A stretch of DNA of 64,000 nt from Clavaria fumosa (GCA_951802425.1 OX637798.1:930001-994000); one strand, 5' to 3'. Positions 47,433 to 57,900 are shown, counted from the first letter of the stretch. Notes: generated by a model not told the origin, from the letters alone. Translations and numbers: made by a program.

Positions 47433-49280
47433 TCACTGTGACTGAGGGCACACATTCGCATAGTGCCCTGCTTTCCCGCACATATAGCATGTTAGAGGAG
47501 CTTTCCGCTCCTCTCTGCCTCGTACCCCAATCTTGGGCACCGCCTTAGGCGGTTCTAGCCGGGGTTTGCTTCCTCCGGTTTGCACGCGCTTGTCTCGCGC
47601 GCGGTCGATCCGCAGGGGAACAGGTTCCCCTGGCCTACGGTCTGTGTGCGGCCGATACGGCCGCAGCCTCACAAACCTCTGCCCCACAGGCACTCTGCCT
47701 GTAGGCGGGTTTCCTTTGGGACCTGCCTGGTTCCCTACCGAAGGCACTGCCCTCCGCTGCTGGAGGTAGTGGAGGGTCGCTTCCACTTGGCGACTAGCGT
47801 CGATAATATCTTCAACCGAGGATAACTCGACGCTAATTGTGCGAGTTTTAAAGATGGCCTCCACCATCTCGTTAGGCAGTCCATTAAGGAACTGCCTTTT
47901 CATCGTACCGGCGTCAGGCGGGGTGAGCATTCTCTCCGCCGCCCGGGCCAATTCGTTCCAGAAGCCCAAGGCGCCCTTCGCCTTTGTAAACTTCACCTGA
48001 TAGAAGGCATCCACTGCCTTCTGCGCCATTACCTCGGTCAGGAACCGCTTAAACATAGTGGTTATCAATTCCTCGAAGGTCCACCTTTGAGGAGCACAGG
48101 ATAGACCCGTTACTTCTTGGGTATACCAAGTAGCGGCTATTCCGCTTAAACGTGACCCTGCTAGCATAACGCGTTGGTGCTCCAACTGCGGGCCGACTAC
48201 TCTATAGAAGTAGAAGTAATTAAGGAGGCCATCGAGCCACCTTTCCCAGACGACGAGGTCGTCTCGTCCATCATAAAGCTCAGGGGGGTCAATCTTAATC
48301 CCCCTAATCTCAGCTATTGCCTCAGGCAATAGCGAGGTTTTATCTTGTATCATCACGAGGTAGCAATGTAATACATCGCTCTGGTAGTTTGTAGAACTCG
48401 GGGACACCTCCCAAGTAATCTCCCGCTCCTTCTGGGGCGGTTCCATCCATCCGAACGGACCCATCCGGCCCGTTGGCTCTCGCTGACCCAGCTGTGTGTA
48501 GCGCGACATAAGCCGCGGCTCCGGCCCTGCTATTTCTCGAGGGCTACCGCCCTCCATTCCTGGTTCTCCAGGGGTTCGAGAACCGTCCGCGCGGTTCTCC
48601 CTTCGCCACCCTTCCTCGCGGTCGGCTGGCGCCTGACTCGGCGGGGCAGGCCCCGCTTCGGGTTCCACCGAATCACGGCGTTGCCGCCATAAGGGAGCCG
48701 CTAGCGCAGTTCCCTGCTCATCTAGCAAGTCCAGCACCCGCCTAACGTGGGTAGCCTCCTCGCTTAGCCGTTGCCGAATAGTGGCTTGGCGATTTTTCAT
48801 CGCCCTTACAAGAGCCTCAAACTCTTCGTCCTGGCGGGAAAGTTCCGCCTGAATGTCCGAGAGTCTCTCGGCTACAGCGTTAGCTCGCGCTATCGCTGTG
48901 GGCTCATCTCCACTATTGGAGGGAGCCCGCGAGCTTGACCGCTCTCGCGGCCACCTCTCGCGGGTTTCTAAGGGCTCTCTGCCCTTTCCTTTTGAAGGTC
49001 CGGCCTTCTCGAACAATGGCACTTCGCCAGTGACTTGGCGCGTTGTGGCGCCCTCCTCGGGGCGATTGCCACATGTCGACGGTGTTTCAGACCTAACGCC
49101 GTCGTCAGGGGCCAGTGACGCCACGTCAGCCCTTAGCGGGGGTTCACCGCTGGGCTCGACAGAGGGTCCTATTCCCTCTGGCTGCGCGATGCCTGTGTCA
49201 CGCAGAGGTCCTACCAAGGGAGGAGTTTCTCCTCCCTTCCTGTTGTGCTTCTTCTGCGCGGCTATACGGGTGTAACCCAT
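47433..49280 (-). CDS. gag: Gypsy Gag with CCHC zinc knuckle
   Basis: The ATG at 49280 (MGYTRIAAQ) lies just inside the 5' LTR border; the open frame also runs into the LTR without a better start. A charged, disordered N-terminal third leads into a helical capsid-like region (DLVVWERWLDGLLNYFYF, TWYTQEV, FLNGLPNEMVEAIF). The end carries a zinc knuckle, CYMCGKAGHYANVC, close to the TGA at 47433. Gag packages element RNA into virus-like particles. Confidence 0.9.
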   Translation of the reverse strand: MGYTRIAAQKKHNRKGGETPPLVGPLRDTGIAQPEGIGPSVEPSGEPPLRADVASLAPDDGVRSETPSTCGNRPEEGATTRQVTGEVPLFEKAGPSKGKGREPLETRERWPRERSSSRAPSNSGDEPTAIARANAVAERLSDIQAELSRQDEEFEALVRAMKNRQATIRQRLSEEATHVRRVLDLLDEQGTALAAPLWRQRRDSVEPEAGPAPPSQAPADREEGWRRENRADGSRTPGEPGMEGGSPREIAGPEPRLMSRYTQLGQREPTGRMGPFGWMEPPQKEREITWEVSPSSTNYQSDVLHCYLVMIQDKTSLLPEAIAEIRGIKIDPPELYDGRDDLVVWERWLDGLLNYFYFYRVVGPQLEHQRVMLAGSRLSGIAATWYTQEVTGLSCAPQRWTFEELITTMFKRFLTEVMAQKAVDAFYQVKFTKAKGALGFWNELARAAERMLTPPDAGTMKRQFLNGLPNEMVEAIFKTRTISVELSSVEDIIDASRQVEATLHYLQQRRAVPSVGNQAGPKGNPPTGRVPVGQRFVRLRPYRPHTDRRPGEPVPLRIDRARDKRVQTGGSKPRLEPPKAVPKIGVRGREERKAPLTCYMCGKAGHYANVCPQSQ

Positions 49281-49318
49281 TTCTAGCCACACTCGTTGTG
49301 TTGAAGGTTCAAAAAAGT

Positions 49319-49545
49319 TGTAATACTTTCTATCCCTCAAAAGAACCAGACTCAACTGTATATTGAGTATGGTAGTTCTATGTAGAGGGATCTACCCTCT
49401 CTGTACAGTCGCGACGCAATATATATATAGGCGAGCGGCCCTCTAGGGGCCGCTGATGTAAGCATGGCCTAAGCGGCTATGCTAGTAGACTATTATAGTA
49501 TGTATATTATGTAATAAAAGAATAGAAAAGGCCTATAGCCTTACA
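49319..49545 (-). repeat. 5' LTR of the Gypsy element
   Basis: This is 227 bp and the partner of 40603-40829. It should hold the element promoter (minus strand). Confidence 0.95.
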
Positions 49546-49550
49546 TTCTG

Positions 49551-49904
49551 TCACCTTAGGGGACTGTGTGTACCTGTGGGGAAGAATTTGGAGCTTTGGA
49601 ACACCTAGGTAAGCACTATTATACCATTTTCACAAGTGAAGACTTTGTTATTGGAGGGACAGACAATTTGGAGGACTAGAAGTATGCCCTGTGATAGGTA
49701 TAAGGTTTTATGTCATGACCCCTTATGTTTCTGCTGTAATTGTACATGAGTGGAGATGTTTTGAATTATGTCTGTATCTTTCCTGTAATCTACATATAAA
49801 AGAGTCTGTGTTTACAAAAAATCCCATGCCAAATGCTTCAGAATTGACTGAGGAGAGAGTAAAATATCTTTGGGTCAGTGAAATCAAGGGCTTAGGCACA
49901 TTGT
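49551..49904. other. Right internal part of the split TIR transposon
   Basis: About 354 bp of AT-rich sequence belongs with 40088-40602. No coding frame of note was seen in either half. Confidence 0.5.
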
Positions 49905-49951
49905 TGCTTATGTAAGCGTCACGCGCTCTTAGTGGAGATTGCCCGTCCCCA
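49905..49951 (-). repeat. Right terminal inverted repeat
   Basis: This is 47 bp, inverse partner of 40042-40087, and followed by GTGAATG. Confidence 0.8.
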
Positions 49952-50100
49952 GTGAATGCTCCTACAGTGGCCATACCACAAGATGGAGGACAGAAATGGA
50001 TACCAGCAACTATCCCACCAGAGGTGTGCTATCAAACAACAGGAAGATGGAAGCCGGCAACTGGTGGACTTTTTCCCACACAGTCTTTCACTTGTAAGCA

Positions 50101-50220
50101 ATGTTTATGACAAAGAATTTTAGCCACTATGGAGTTGATTCACAGAGAATGGCCCTTGGTCCTCAGTCTGTGGGGGGGGGGCAACCCCGCGGTGGCAGCG
50201 GCAGTAGTAACATTGACGGT

Positions 50221-50251
<31 letters not shown>

Positions 50252-51909
50252 GCGGCGGTGGTGGCGGCGGTGGCGGCGGCGGCAGTGGTGGTGGCAGCAG
50301 CCATGGCCCAGGCCCCCTACTGCAGATGGCTTCTTTTCCACCCGAAACCCGGCATCGGATCCTGGCTGATTGCAAAGCCTCACGAGCAGAGATCACGCTC
50401 GTGTGCAAATCGTGGACATCGATCGTATACCGCAATCCCAACCTCTGGTCCCACATTCACATCGGTCCACACCAGCTCTCTCATCCTGATTGTCTCGCTT
50501 TCCTCCAAAAGCACCTTGACCGTGCTGGAAACCTCCCTCTCAGTCTCTTCATCCGTGCCAATAAAGATGTAGAGACCTCAAAACTAGATGCTGTTTGCTC
50601 AACCTTTGACAGCTCTCGAGCTCCTATTCAAACTCTCCATATCAGCGCACAAATCGCCCCCCTCATCACTAGCATCCTAGAATCGCTCAACCAGCAGCTC
50701 TCTATTCTAGCCAACCTCACTTTTGACGTCGATGATTTCAGGCAAAGTTCTATCGAAGGCTTCACACACAATTGCCTTCCAGCTCTTTATCTTGGACAGG
50801 CCCCTTTTCTCTTCCCGAGGCTCCGTTCACTCTCCGTTGCCGCAATCGATTTTTGTATTCCAGTCTCGACATCGGCAAACTTGGATCACCTCACCACGCT
50901 CGTGATCACCCAACCTTTTTCAGACTACCCTCCTGGTGTATACGCCATCCTTTCCTTTCTCCAGCACACGCCAAATCTCGAGACTCTCTATTGCAAAACG
51001 TCGGACATCTGGTCTCAGCAGATAGTCCAGAACCAACTTGCTATAAACGACCTTGCCGTGCCTATCCCCCTCCCTAAACTCACCTCTGCTGCCGTTACAG
51101 TCCCCGGCACCGGTGGAGACATCCTCGCGTGCATCGATGCACCTGCATTGCATGACCTGCACCTCGACGGCTCTCGCGGCACCTTGATGTCCGAGCGCTT
51201 TTGGTCCGGGCTCTCACACGTTCTGCTCGTTTACACGCTCCAAAAAGTTGCAGCACGGTCGCCTGAATTACGCAGACTCGCCATCACTGAAGCCACATTA
51301 TCTGTGAACGTCTGGCGATGGCTCCTTTGCGGTCGGCGCCTTCCCAAAAACGAAGATCATGTATGGGACTCCCGGATGGAACAAGAAGCTGGGGTAGCTA
51401 GTGATGAGATTATTGTCCCGTTCCCATGTCTCGAAACACTTGCCATTCGCGATTTCAACGGGACTCGTCATTGCGGTTTCAACTATGACGTATTGGATTG
51501 GTACGCCGAATGCCCTTCTCTGACGACACTCCGACGTGTTGTTTTTCGTCGCTGTAACCAAATCGGAGGTGGCCGCCTCATCCGAGCCTTTGAATCCCTA
51601 CGTGATCGAATTGGGCAGAATCGCTTTGACCTCGAAGTGGAGTTTGTGGCATGTCAGTACGTCCGACCAAATAATCAGTTGCGGCTGGGAGATCTCGGGG
51701 TTCGAGTCAAGGTGGACAACAAGACGGAACGTCGGGTGACCGCTGCGACGAAGGCAGAAATAGATTGGTGGAGGTGTCATCCAGAGGTCGTGGAGGTTTT
51801 GAAAGTTGATGAGAGTTACTGGACGTGGCCTGATGAGGGTCGTGAAGAGTATCCGTGGTGGATATCCGATGTTGGATTGTTGGATCCGAAAGAGAGCTGG
51901 GTTTTTTAA
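50101..51909 (+). CDS. F-box protein with N-terminal poly-glycine tract
   Basis: This is a single-exon frame of 602 codons. After a Gly-rich leader, an F-box-like segment starts near residue 76 (MASFPPETRHRILADC, then ITLVCKSWTSIVYRNPNLWS). A long leucine-patterned C-terminal region follows, as in the expanded F-box families of agaricomycetes. The F-box would bind Skp1 in an SCF ubiquitin ligase, and the C-terminal region would bind the target. Residues about 39-61 are an unbroken run of Gly from a GGC/GGT repeat. An in-frame ATG at 50326 would remove the leader and the Gly tract. The leader joins repetitive flanking DNA, so the shorter start is credible. Confidence 0.72.
50217..50302 (+). 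repeat. GGC/GGT trinucleotide repeat coding for poly-Gly
   Basis: About 28 triplets of GGN, with only a few AGT/AGC interruptions at the 3' end. It lies inside the F-box frame. Length variation would keep the frame. Confidence 0.85.
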
Positions 51910-53298
51910 AATGCGCCGTATTTTTTATGGCAGAGCATGCGCGAATCATTGTATTGGTTACAAGGTTCGCTTTCACTTCGCTCCGGCTATTTGAAACAGG
52001 ATTTTGAGGTAGTATGTAAGTACACGTTATACTAAAAGTTCGTGGAAAGTGACGTTAGTTACGCTTGTCTCATCAGGTGGTAAGCGTACTCTGGCATCTG
52101 AACTGTTACATATGTGCGAGACAATGCGGTATACAACCATGTGAAGAAAACGGCATGTGTGAGCTCTCAATGCCATTGACACGATGGAGAGACCCATGTA
52201 AGTAAGTGTAAACAGGGTCGAACTAAGACAAAGAATGCCAAAGAACACAAGCCAAGCCATACGAAATGCGAGGATCCCTTTAATGACGCAATTAATGACG
52301 TAAGCGCTGTTACTAGTCACGTCACCTTGGTCACACCGTCCGATCGAATTTCGGGATATTCCGGTACCATGTACTGTACTGTGTACTATCCACTCGGGAG
52401 TATCCACCCGGGAGCCTGAGCTTGGTAGCCTGGACTCTTCCTAGGAAACCCGGAAACCATCCTTTCCACAACAGCTCTGAATACCACCGTTCCACAATTC
52501 GCCCTAACCTCTTGCAGCGGGGCCAAACGAGCGCTGAAAGGATGCCGAGGTCGAGCCCTTCGGTCGAGAAGATCATTGATCACAACCCTTTTTCCAACTC
52601 GTGAGCCTCGGTCTATCCAGGTTCAATGTGCTGACTTTTCCCACAGGCTGTCAAAGTCATCGGTTTATGCGGGTGGAACAAGAACGGCACTCGCACCCCA
52701 CACCTGAGGAAGAGCGAGATGAGGTGGCATGTGTGGAGTCAGATGCAAAGGCCATATGGCCGTCTCAACGTTGCGGAGCCACATGTCGCTACAGCGGGCA
52801 ACGTTGAAGGTGCATTCCGAACGTCACGTTGGTTGTCGGAACTAAACTGCCATGACAATGTAGAGCGAAACGCGCAAGCGACTTTCGTGGGCGTCTAACT
52901 TCGGGAAGACGCCTCCCTCAGCCGGTAGCTATGCCAATCTGGATATTGGAAGGTAAGTTAGATTCAAATCACTGGTTTGACGCGGTCGTGCGCTGAAACT
53001 CGACAGAGCGCAATGTTGGTGTCTAATTAGAGGGGTCAATAAAATGCCGCAATGGCTGAAACGATGCTAGCATTCTGGAACGGTATGCAAGACCCGGCGC
53101 TTGGTGGAACGCTTAAGGAATTCCAAGTGCCTCGTAAATGCACCGAAGCACATCTCGCGGCCATAACTCTCCGAGAGGTATGGCTCATCTGTACGGATGC
53201 ACATGCTCATTGTCACGCGGTCCTAGAGACGGTGTGGTCATGTCGCGGTCGGTTCATGAACCTTCTTGATCCTGAACACAAGGGTCCAACTCGCACGG
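51910..53298. other. Spacer between F-box and lectin genes
   Basis: About 1.4 kb with no supported gene. A minus-strand frame at 52027-52407 is hydrophobic but has no family signs. Frames at 52422-52807 and 53052-53303 look random. Confidence 0.45.
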
Positions 53299-53305
53299 TA
53301 TAAAG
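53299..53305 (+). promoter_or_regulatory. TATA-like box upstream of lectin gene
   Basis: TATAAAG occurs about 165 bp before the chosen ATG at 53468, in a suitable place for a core promoter with a normal 5' UTR. Confidence 0.4.
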
Positions 53306-53467
53306 TCTGGCCCTCTTCTGTTCGTATCGCCGTGTTCTGGGTCGTTTCCCTCTCTCTCCGAATCTTGAACTCTACGCATCGCTACCACTCGATTATCAGG
53401 TATGACCGCTTCACGCTCGGTGTCGCTGTACAAGCTGAAAGCCGATTCGTTGTCAGCCTGTTGCACA

Positions 53468-55316
53468 ATGTCTTACCCCAAGGATGGCGTCGTGCCGTTT
53501 TCTGTCACCGAAGGCATGCCGCTTACCGGAGTCTACAATTACCAACCGAACCCGAATGGTCCGGTCGTCACTCCGAAGAACGGTTACTTTGAAATCACTC
53601 ACGCGCCCGGGACGGCTGCCAATCAATCCACAATGTTCAGCATCACCACGTCGAAACCAGTGGCCGGCGGCTGCGTTTTCCAATTTAACGTCCGCTATTC
53701 TACCATCCAGGTGCTCCCATTCCGACTCGATTTATAACCATCCAACTCACTTAAGACTGCGTACTAGCCTGCCACCGAAGTCAAGTTAACCCTGGCCGCT
53801 AACGTCATCTTGCGTTATGACGGGACCAGCTTCAATTACTGCTACTATACAACTTCGTTCCAGCAGCTCGGACCGTCCGCCATTGTCGTCGATGGGCAGA
53901 CTCACCAGATCAATCTGTTCTTTTGGCCCGACGGTCTCGTCATCTTCGAGGACGGCCTCTTTATCGCCAAATGGGTGAAATCCGTATCGGCCAATGTCAA
54001 TCCCATCTTCCAGTGGCAGATCCTGAACGCCGGGTCTACCCTGAACGCCGCTCTCTCTGGCATTCTCATCATTCCGTCCACCTTTGCGCCTACCTTGCAG
54101 ACTCCGTGGGACATTGCGTTGACGTCCAAATGGTCTCTCCCCTCCGACATCTGGACTGTGGTGACGCAACCCGCCAACGCCATCCCCGTGACATACACTA
54201 CCGACTACTTGCGAGCTGCGACGGCTTCCTTGTCAACTGCCAACTCCGTGGTTTTCCCCCAAACTGTCTTGCCGCTCGTGAATCCCGTCGGTATCGTGAC
54301 GTATCGCATGCGCGTCAATGCGTCTGGGGGCGCAGAGACCAAGATCAGGGTTATGGGTGAGAACGTCCTTCGGATCACGAACGACGGCGCTACCGTTCTT
54401 TGGGTGCGTTACACCTCCAGCGGCACGTTCGAGACTTTATCCACAAGCTCCATCACGGTTGGCAGCGCCAATTTCACGGATGTCACGGTCATCTATTCTC
54501 CGACTACTACTTCTCTCTTCGAGAATGGCGTATACAAGTACAATCGCACCTACAGTGGTGCTCAGACGTGGGGTGCTGCATATTGGTCGGTGCAGCACCT
54601 CACCGCTGGCACGGCGGTTTCGGCCGATCTCGCTTACGTCCGATGCCTTCCCTTGGCGATGGACCATGCGCCGACCGGACTGTACACCATTTACAACTTC
54701 CTATATGACAACAGGGTGATGGACCTCTATGGGGGCCAGGTGACGGGTCCTATCCTCAGCTACGCGCTGAACGTCCCGGCCAGCACCAATCAGCAGGTCC
54801 TGCCCAAATTCCGTTGATTTCGCGGCGCTGACTTGACTTTTCTGACAGTGGAATTTGGTGAAGCCGTCTGGAAGCTCGGACCCGACCGCCATGTCGTTCG
54901 GCAGTGCCGTGAGCGCGATTACCTTTATCAATCCTGCCGCTCTGGTGGCCGTAAGGGGTAACCTTTTATCCGGCGTTTTTCTTGACTAACACTTGCGATA
55001 GGGTTCCCTCATGTACGGAGGCCCCACCCAACAGCTCTTCGATATCGTGCCTGTGTCGGACTTGGGAACGTGGAAGTACGCGCGGATTTGTTTTCCTTGT
55101 TTTGCTTTCTTTCTTCTGACGTGGTATTGTCAGGGTCAGCGTCGATGGGGTCCCTAACCTCTCCCCGGACTCCCTCCGCGCGGACTCTGGTGTCCAGGTA
55201 CGCCCTTACTGCTAAATCTCACACTCGAACTCGATTTAAGGGTTGCAATGCAGATCGAGTTGAGGGATAATACGACGCCGAAGGATTCTCAGAAATGGCA
55301 GCTCGTGAGGGTGTGA
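53468..55316 (+). CDS. Protein with C-terminal ricin-type beta-trefoil lectin domain
   Basis: Six exons (53468-53710, 53768-54796, 54849-54950, 55002-55075, 55134-55197, 55254-55316) sum to 525 codons. Residues 1 to about 380 are beta-rich, with Trp/Phe/Tyr-rich strands (INLFFWPDGLVIFEDGLFIAKW, ITNDGATVLWVRYTSSGTFE); I do not recognise this part. Residues about 385-524 form one ricin-B-like trefoil (YTIYNFLYDNRVMDLYGG, QQWNLVKPSG, QKWQLVRV at the end), as in mushroom lectins. There is no signal peptide at the chosen start, so the protein may be cytosolic like many fungal fruiting-body lectins. An in-frame ATG at 53402 would add 22 residues. Carbohydrate binding by the trefoil is inferred from the fold only. 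Confidence 0.85.
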
Positions 55317-56071
55317 AAAATGAAATGAATCGAAATCGGTAACTCGCGGTCTGTTCGGCGGTTGTACGATATATATATATTTCCGCGTGAAGTTGGCGAA
55401 GTAGTGGGTGTTGTACGAATGTCGTCTCCAAAATGGTTCAAGTTGTACGTGTTCGTTTTTGTGGGAACTCCGCTCATGTGCAGGGTTTTCCTCATTGAGA
55501 ATGTATAGTTTCATGTTTCATGGAAATGTTGAGGGTATAAATTGTTTTCTGATCATGAGCGGGTTGCAGTATCACGGTCAACGTAGTACGGCAGGAAGCA
55601 AATTCCTTGCCACTCTTGCTGAGGAAGTTTATTTTAGAGCCTGTTCGGTTGTCGAAAATCTGAGACTGCGGTCCAGATTTTTTGGTCAAGTGTGACATTA
55701 TGTAAGTGCACATTGCACAGTGGTGTCCCATCATGTCCGAAGCTTATAAACTTCAGTGATGAACCTGTTGGAAATTGAAGCCAATAGCTAAAATGCCTTG
55801 TTGATTGCACCATACTATGTCATCATTACTTGTACCACTAGCATAAGTCCCTCATGTAGCACTGCATAGCATAGCCATGTAGGATCATGTATTTAAGTAG
55901 CAGGGATGGGACTGGATGCCCCATCGGTTTGTTGCCCAATACACCAAGTATCCCCTTCGCTGTTGGATCCCTCTCTAGTATCCACATCATCCTCACTCCT
56001 TACAAGTGCCCTACAAACTGACTTGAACCACAAATTCTACACAAACTGATCAACCTCTTGTTTGTGCCACA
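55317..56071. other. Spacer with possible LTR-like segment
   Basis: The stretch from about 55768 (TGTTGGAAATTGAAGCC) to the gag-like start at 56072 looks like the leader or 5' LTR of a Copia-like element. No second copy is in the window, so this is tentative. The rest shows nothing. Confidence 0.35.
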
Positions 56072-56581
56072 ATGTCTGACACTGCCATATCGCATCAAGA
56101 AAGATTTGAGAACTCCCTTAATCATGCCCCCAAGTTTTGCACACTCTCTGATGCTAAAACTTGGATTATCAAAGCACTACGATACCTAGGCAAAATCATC
56201 TTTGATGGCCTCAAACAACTAAATGGCGATGCCGGCTCCTTTGAAGACTGCCTCCACTTGCTTGAGCAGAAAGTCGCCACCACTGCCTCTGCTCCCACAC
56301 CTATGCAACAGCCTCAGCGCCCAGCACTGCGTGCTAGATGCCAGCACTGCCATGCGCTTGGTCATGACACCCTCGAGTGCCGCACCAAAGACCCTGCTAC
56401 GACGAAGAAACAAGTAGCGAAGAATGCGAGGGCCAAAAAGCAGGCCAACCTAGCCCGTGCTGTGCCGCTTCAGTCCCCTACCCCATTCGCTTACCCTTTC
56501 CCCCTGTATGCACCACTCTCAGCAGCGCAACTCTGGAGTTCGTGCGAGAGCGGTAACGCGTATGTTGTTAGTACTATGTAG
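56072..56581 (+). pseudogene. Retrotransposon gag fragment with CCHC knuckle
   Basis: This 169-codon frame starts MSDTAISHQERFENSL. It carries one zinc knuckle, CQHCHALGHDTLEC (CX2CX4HX4C), followed by a basic stretch (KKQVAKNARAKKQ). No protease, integrase or RT follows. It is probably the 5' remnant of an LTR element, truncated where the next repeat begins. Its last residues are coded by a 29-bp segment shared with 57683-57711. Confidence 0.6.
56533..56561 (+). repeat. 29-bp direct repeat, left copy
   Basis: This segment begins CTGGAGTTCG and ends GGTAACGCGT. It matches 57683-57711 at 28 of 29 bases, in the same orientation, and the two copies flank the palindrome. Confidence 0.75.
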
Positions 56582-56612
56582 TGCGAAGTGTTACAAGATA
56601 ATACGGCAGGCG

Positions 56613-57667
56613 ATCCTGTAGTTTTGATGTATCATATGCACCAAATTGATGCATTTGAGTGATGAACAATTAGCATCAATTGGTGCATGCACCTGATGTA
56701 TCACTTTGGAGCATCTGATGCATTACCTTGTGGATGGTACATCTGATATATCATGATGCCAGATGATGCATCTGCCATAGCCATAGACAGTGAATGTATC
56801 ATGCATACATAATGTTGATGTATCAGCATGTCAGCATCTGATGTATTGTTGAAGCTGTTCTGGAAATTTGGCACATCTGATATAACATGGACATTCAATA
56901 CATCACTGCCAATGCTTATCCAAAATGAATAAAAAAGCGGATTTATTATCATTAAACTTAAACTTATTAATGTATTACAGTAATGACTAATATTAAATCT
57001 ATTTCTATATAAATTCTATTTATTCACACTCTATCACAAGTCCTGAAGTTGGGAGAAAGTGGGGGGGGAAGCAGGGCAAGTTGCTGTATTTATATGCCAC
57101 GCTTTGTGGCTGTGCAAACACGTGACATGGTAACGTTGATTAGGTGTTACCATGTCACGCATTTGCACAGCCACAAAGCGTGGCATATAAATACAGCAAC
57201 TTGCCCTGCTTCCCCCCCCACTTTCTCCCAACTTCAGGACTTGTGATAGAGTGTGAATAAATAGAATTTATATAGAAATAGATTTAATATTAGTCATTAC
57301 TGTAATACATTAATAAGTTTAAGTTTAATGATAATAAATCCGCTTTTTTATTCATTTTGGATAAGCATTGGCAGTGATGTATTGAATGTCCATGTTATAT
57401 CAGATGTGCCAAATTTCCAGAACAGCTTCAACAATACATCAGATGCTGACATGCTGATACATCAACATTATGTATGCATGATACATTCACTGTCTATGGC
57501 TATGGCAGATGCATCATCTGGCATCATGATATATCAGATGTACCATCCACAAGGTAATGCATCAGATGCTCCAAAGTGATACATCAGGTGCATGCACCAA
57601 TTGATGCTAATTGTTCATCACTCAAATGCATCAATTTGGTGCATATGATATATCAAAATTACAGGAT
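56613..57667. mobile_element. 1055-bp near-perfect palindrome (fold-back element)
   Basis: The two arms, 56613-57134 and 57146-57667, are reverse complements with only scattered mismatches. They surround an 11-bp loop (57135-57145). Each arm contains the same 83-codon open frame in mirrored position (56701-56952 minus and 57328-57579 plus), with identical translation, which shows how close the arms are. The ends read ATCCTGTA and TACAGGAT. No clear target duplication was found. It is best described as a fold-back or long-hairpin MITE; those mirrored frames are probably not genes. Transcription through it would give a long double-stranded RNA hairpin. Confidence 0.85.
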
Positions 57668-57900
57668 GTGGTGAATACGGACCTGGAGTTCGCGCGAGAG
57701 CGGTAACGCGTGAACTCCTGGTAAACTATCGCGGCAGTACTTAAGGCAAGACGAACACTACGAAGCAAGAGTCTAAAGGTTAAATGAATCAAAGTACAAA
57801 GAAGGGCCGGACAAGAGAAGAGCGGCGGGAGAACCACGGATCCGCGCGAGGCGCGGATCCGAGTGAGTCGGAACGAGGCATCTGGGTATGCTCTTCGTCA
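57667..57900 (-). repeat. Candidate 3' LTR of the Copia element
   Basis: On the minus strand a TG-to-CA segment of 234 bp follows the pol stop at 57922 after a purine-rich stretch (GGCAAGTGGGAG). It contains a small hairpin (GGATCCGCG..CGCGGATCC at 57838-57860). The boundaries are inferred because the other LTR is not in the window. Confidence 0.45.
57683..57711 (+). repeat. 29-bp direct repeat, right copy
   Basis: This is the partner of 56533-56561. It lies inside the presumed Copia 3' LTR. Confidence 0.7.

Larger units (their letters stand above)
40603..49545 (-). mobile_element. Full-length Gypsy (chromovirus-type) LTR retrotransposon
   Basis: The element is 8943 bp in minus orientation. 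Identical 5 bp flanks TTCTG lie at 40598-40602 and 49546-49550. The LTRs are 227 bp each, begin TGTAA and end TTACA, and differ at three sites, all transitions. A purine tract (GGAGGGGGAGGG on the minus strand, 40830-40841) sits directly before the 3' LTR. The order on the minus strand is gag, protease, reverse transcriptase, RNase H, integrase and chromodomain, then an extra reading frame before the 3' LTR. No tRNA-type primer site beginning TGG directly follows the 5' LTR; the gag ATG lies only 38 nt inside. The element sits inside the TIR transposon. Confidence 0.95.
40042..49951. mobile_element. Non-autonomous TIR DNA transposon (about 0.96 kb) split by a Gypsy insertion
   Basis: The ends form imperfect inverted repeats. 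The left is 40042-40087 and the right is 49905-49951. Both read TGGGGACRGGCAATCYCCAC from the outside in, then a stretch including GTGACGCTTAYATAAGCA; they differ by a few substitutions and one base. The 7-mer GTGAATG flanks both ends directly (40035-40041 and 49952-49958), consistent with a 7 or 8 bp target duplication. Removing the Gypsy element leaves about 960 bp with no transposase. It is likely mobilised in trans; hAT or Mutator-like are possible superfamilies. Confidence 0.8.

Noticed and set aside
52027..52407. 126-codon hydrophobic minus-strand frame
   Set aside because: It has scattered hydrophobic runs but no family pattern, and it lies in sequence that looks non-coding on both strands.
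56701..57579. Two identical 83-codon frames in the palindrome as genes
   Set aside because: They mirror each other because the arms are inverted copies. Composition is AT-rich and no motif is present.
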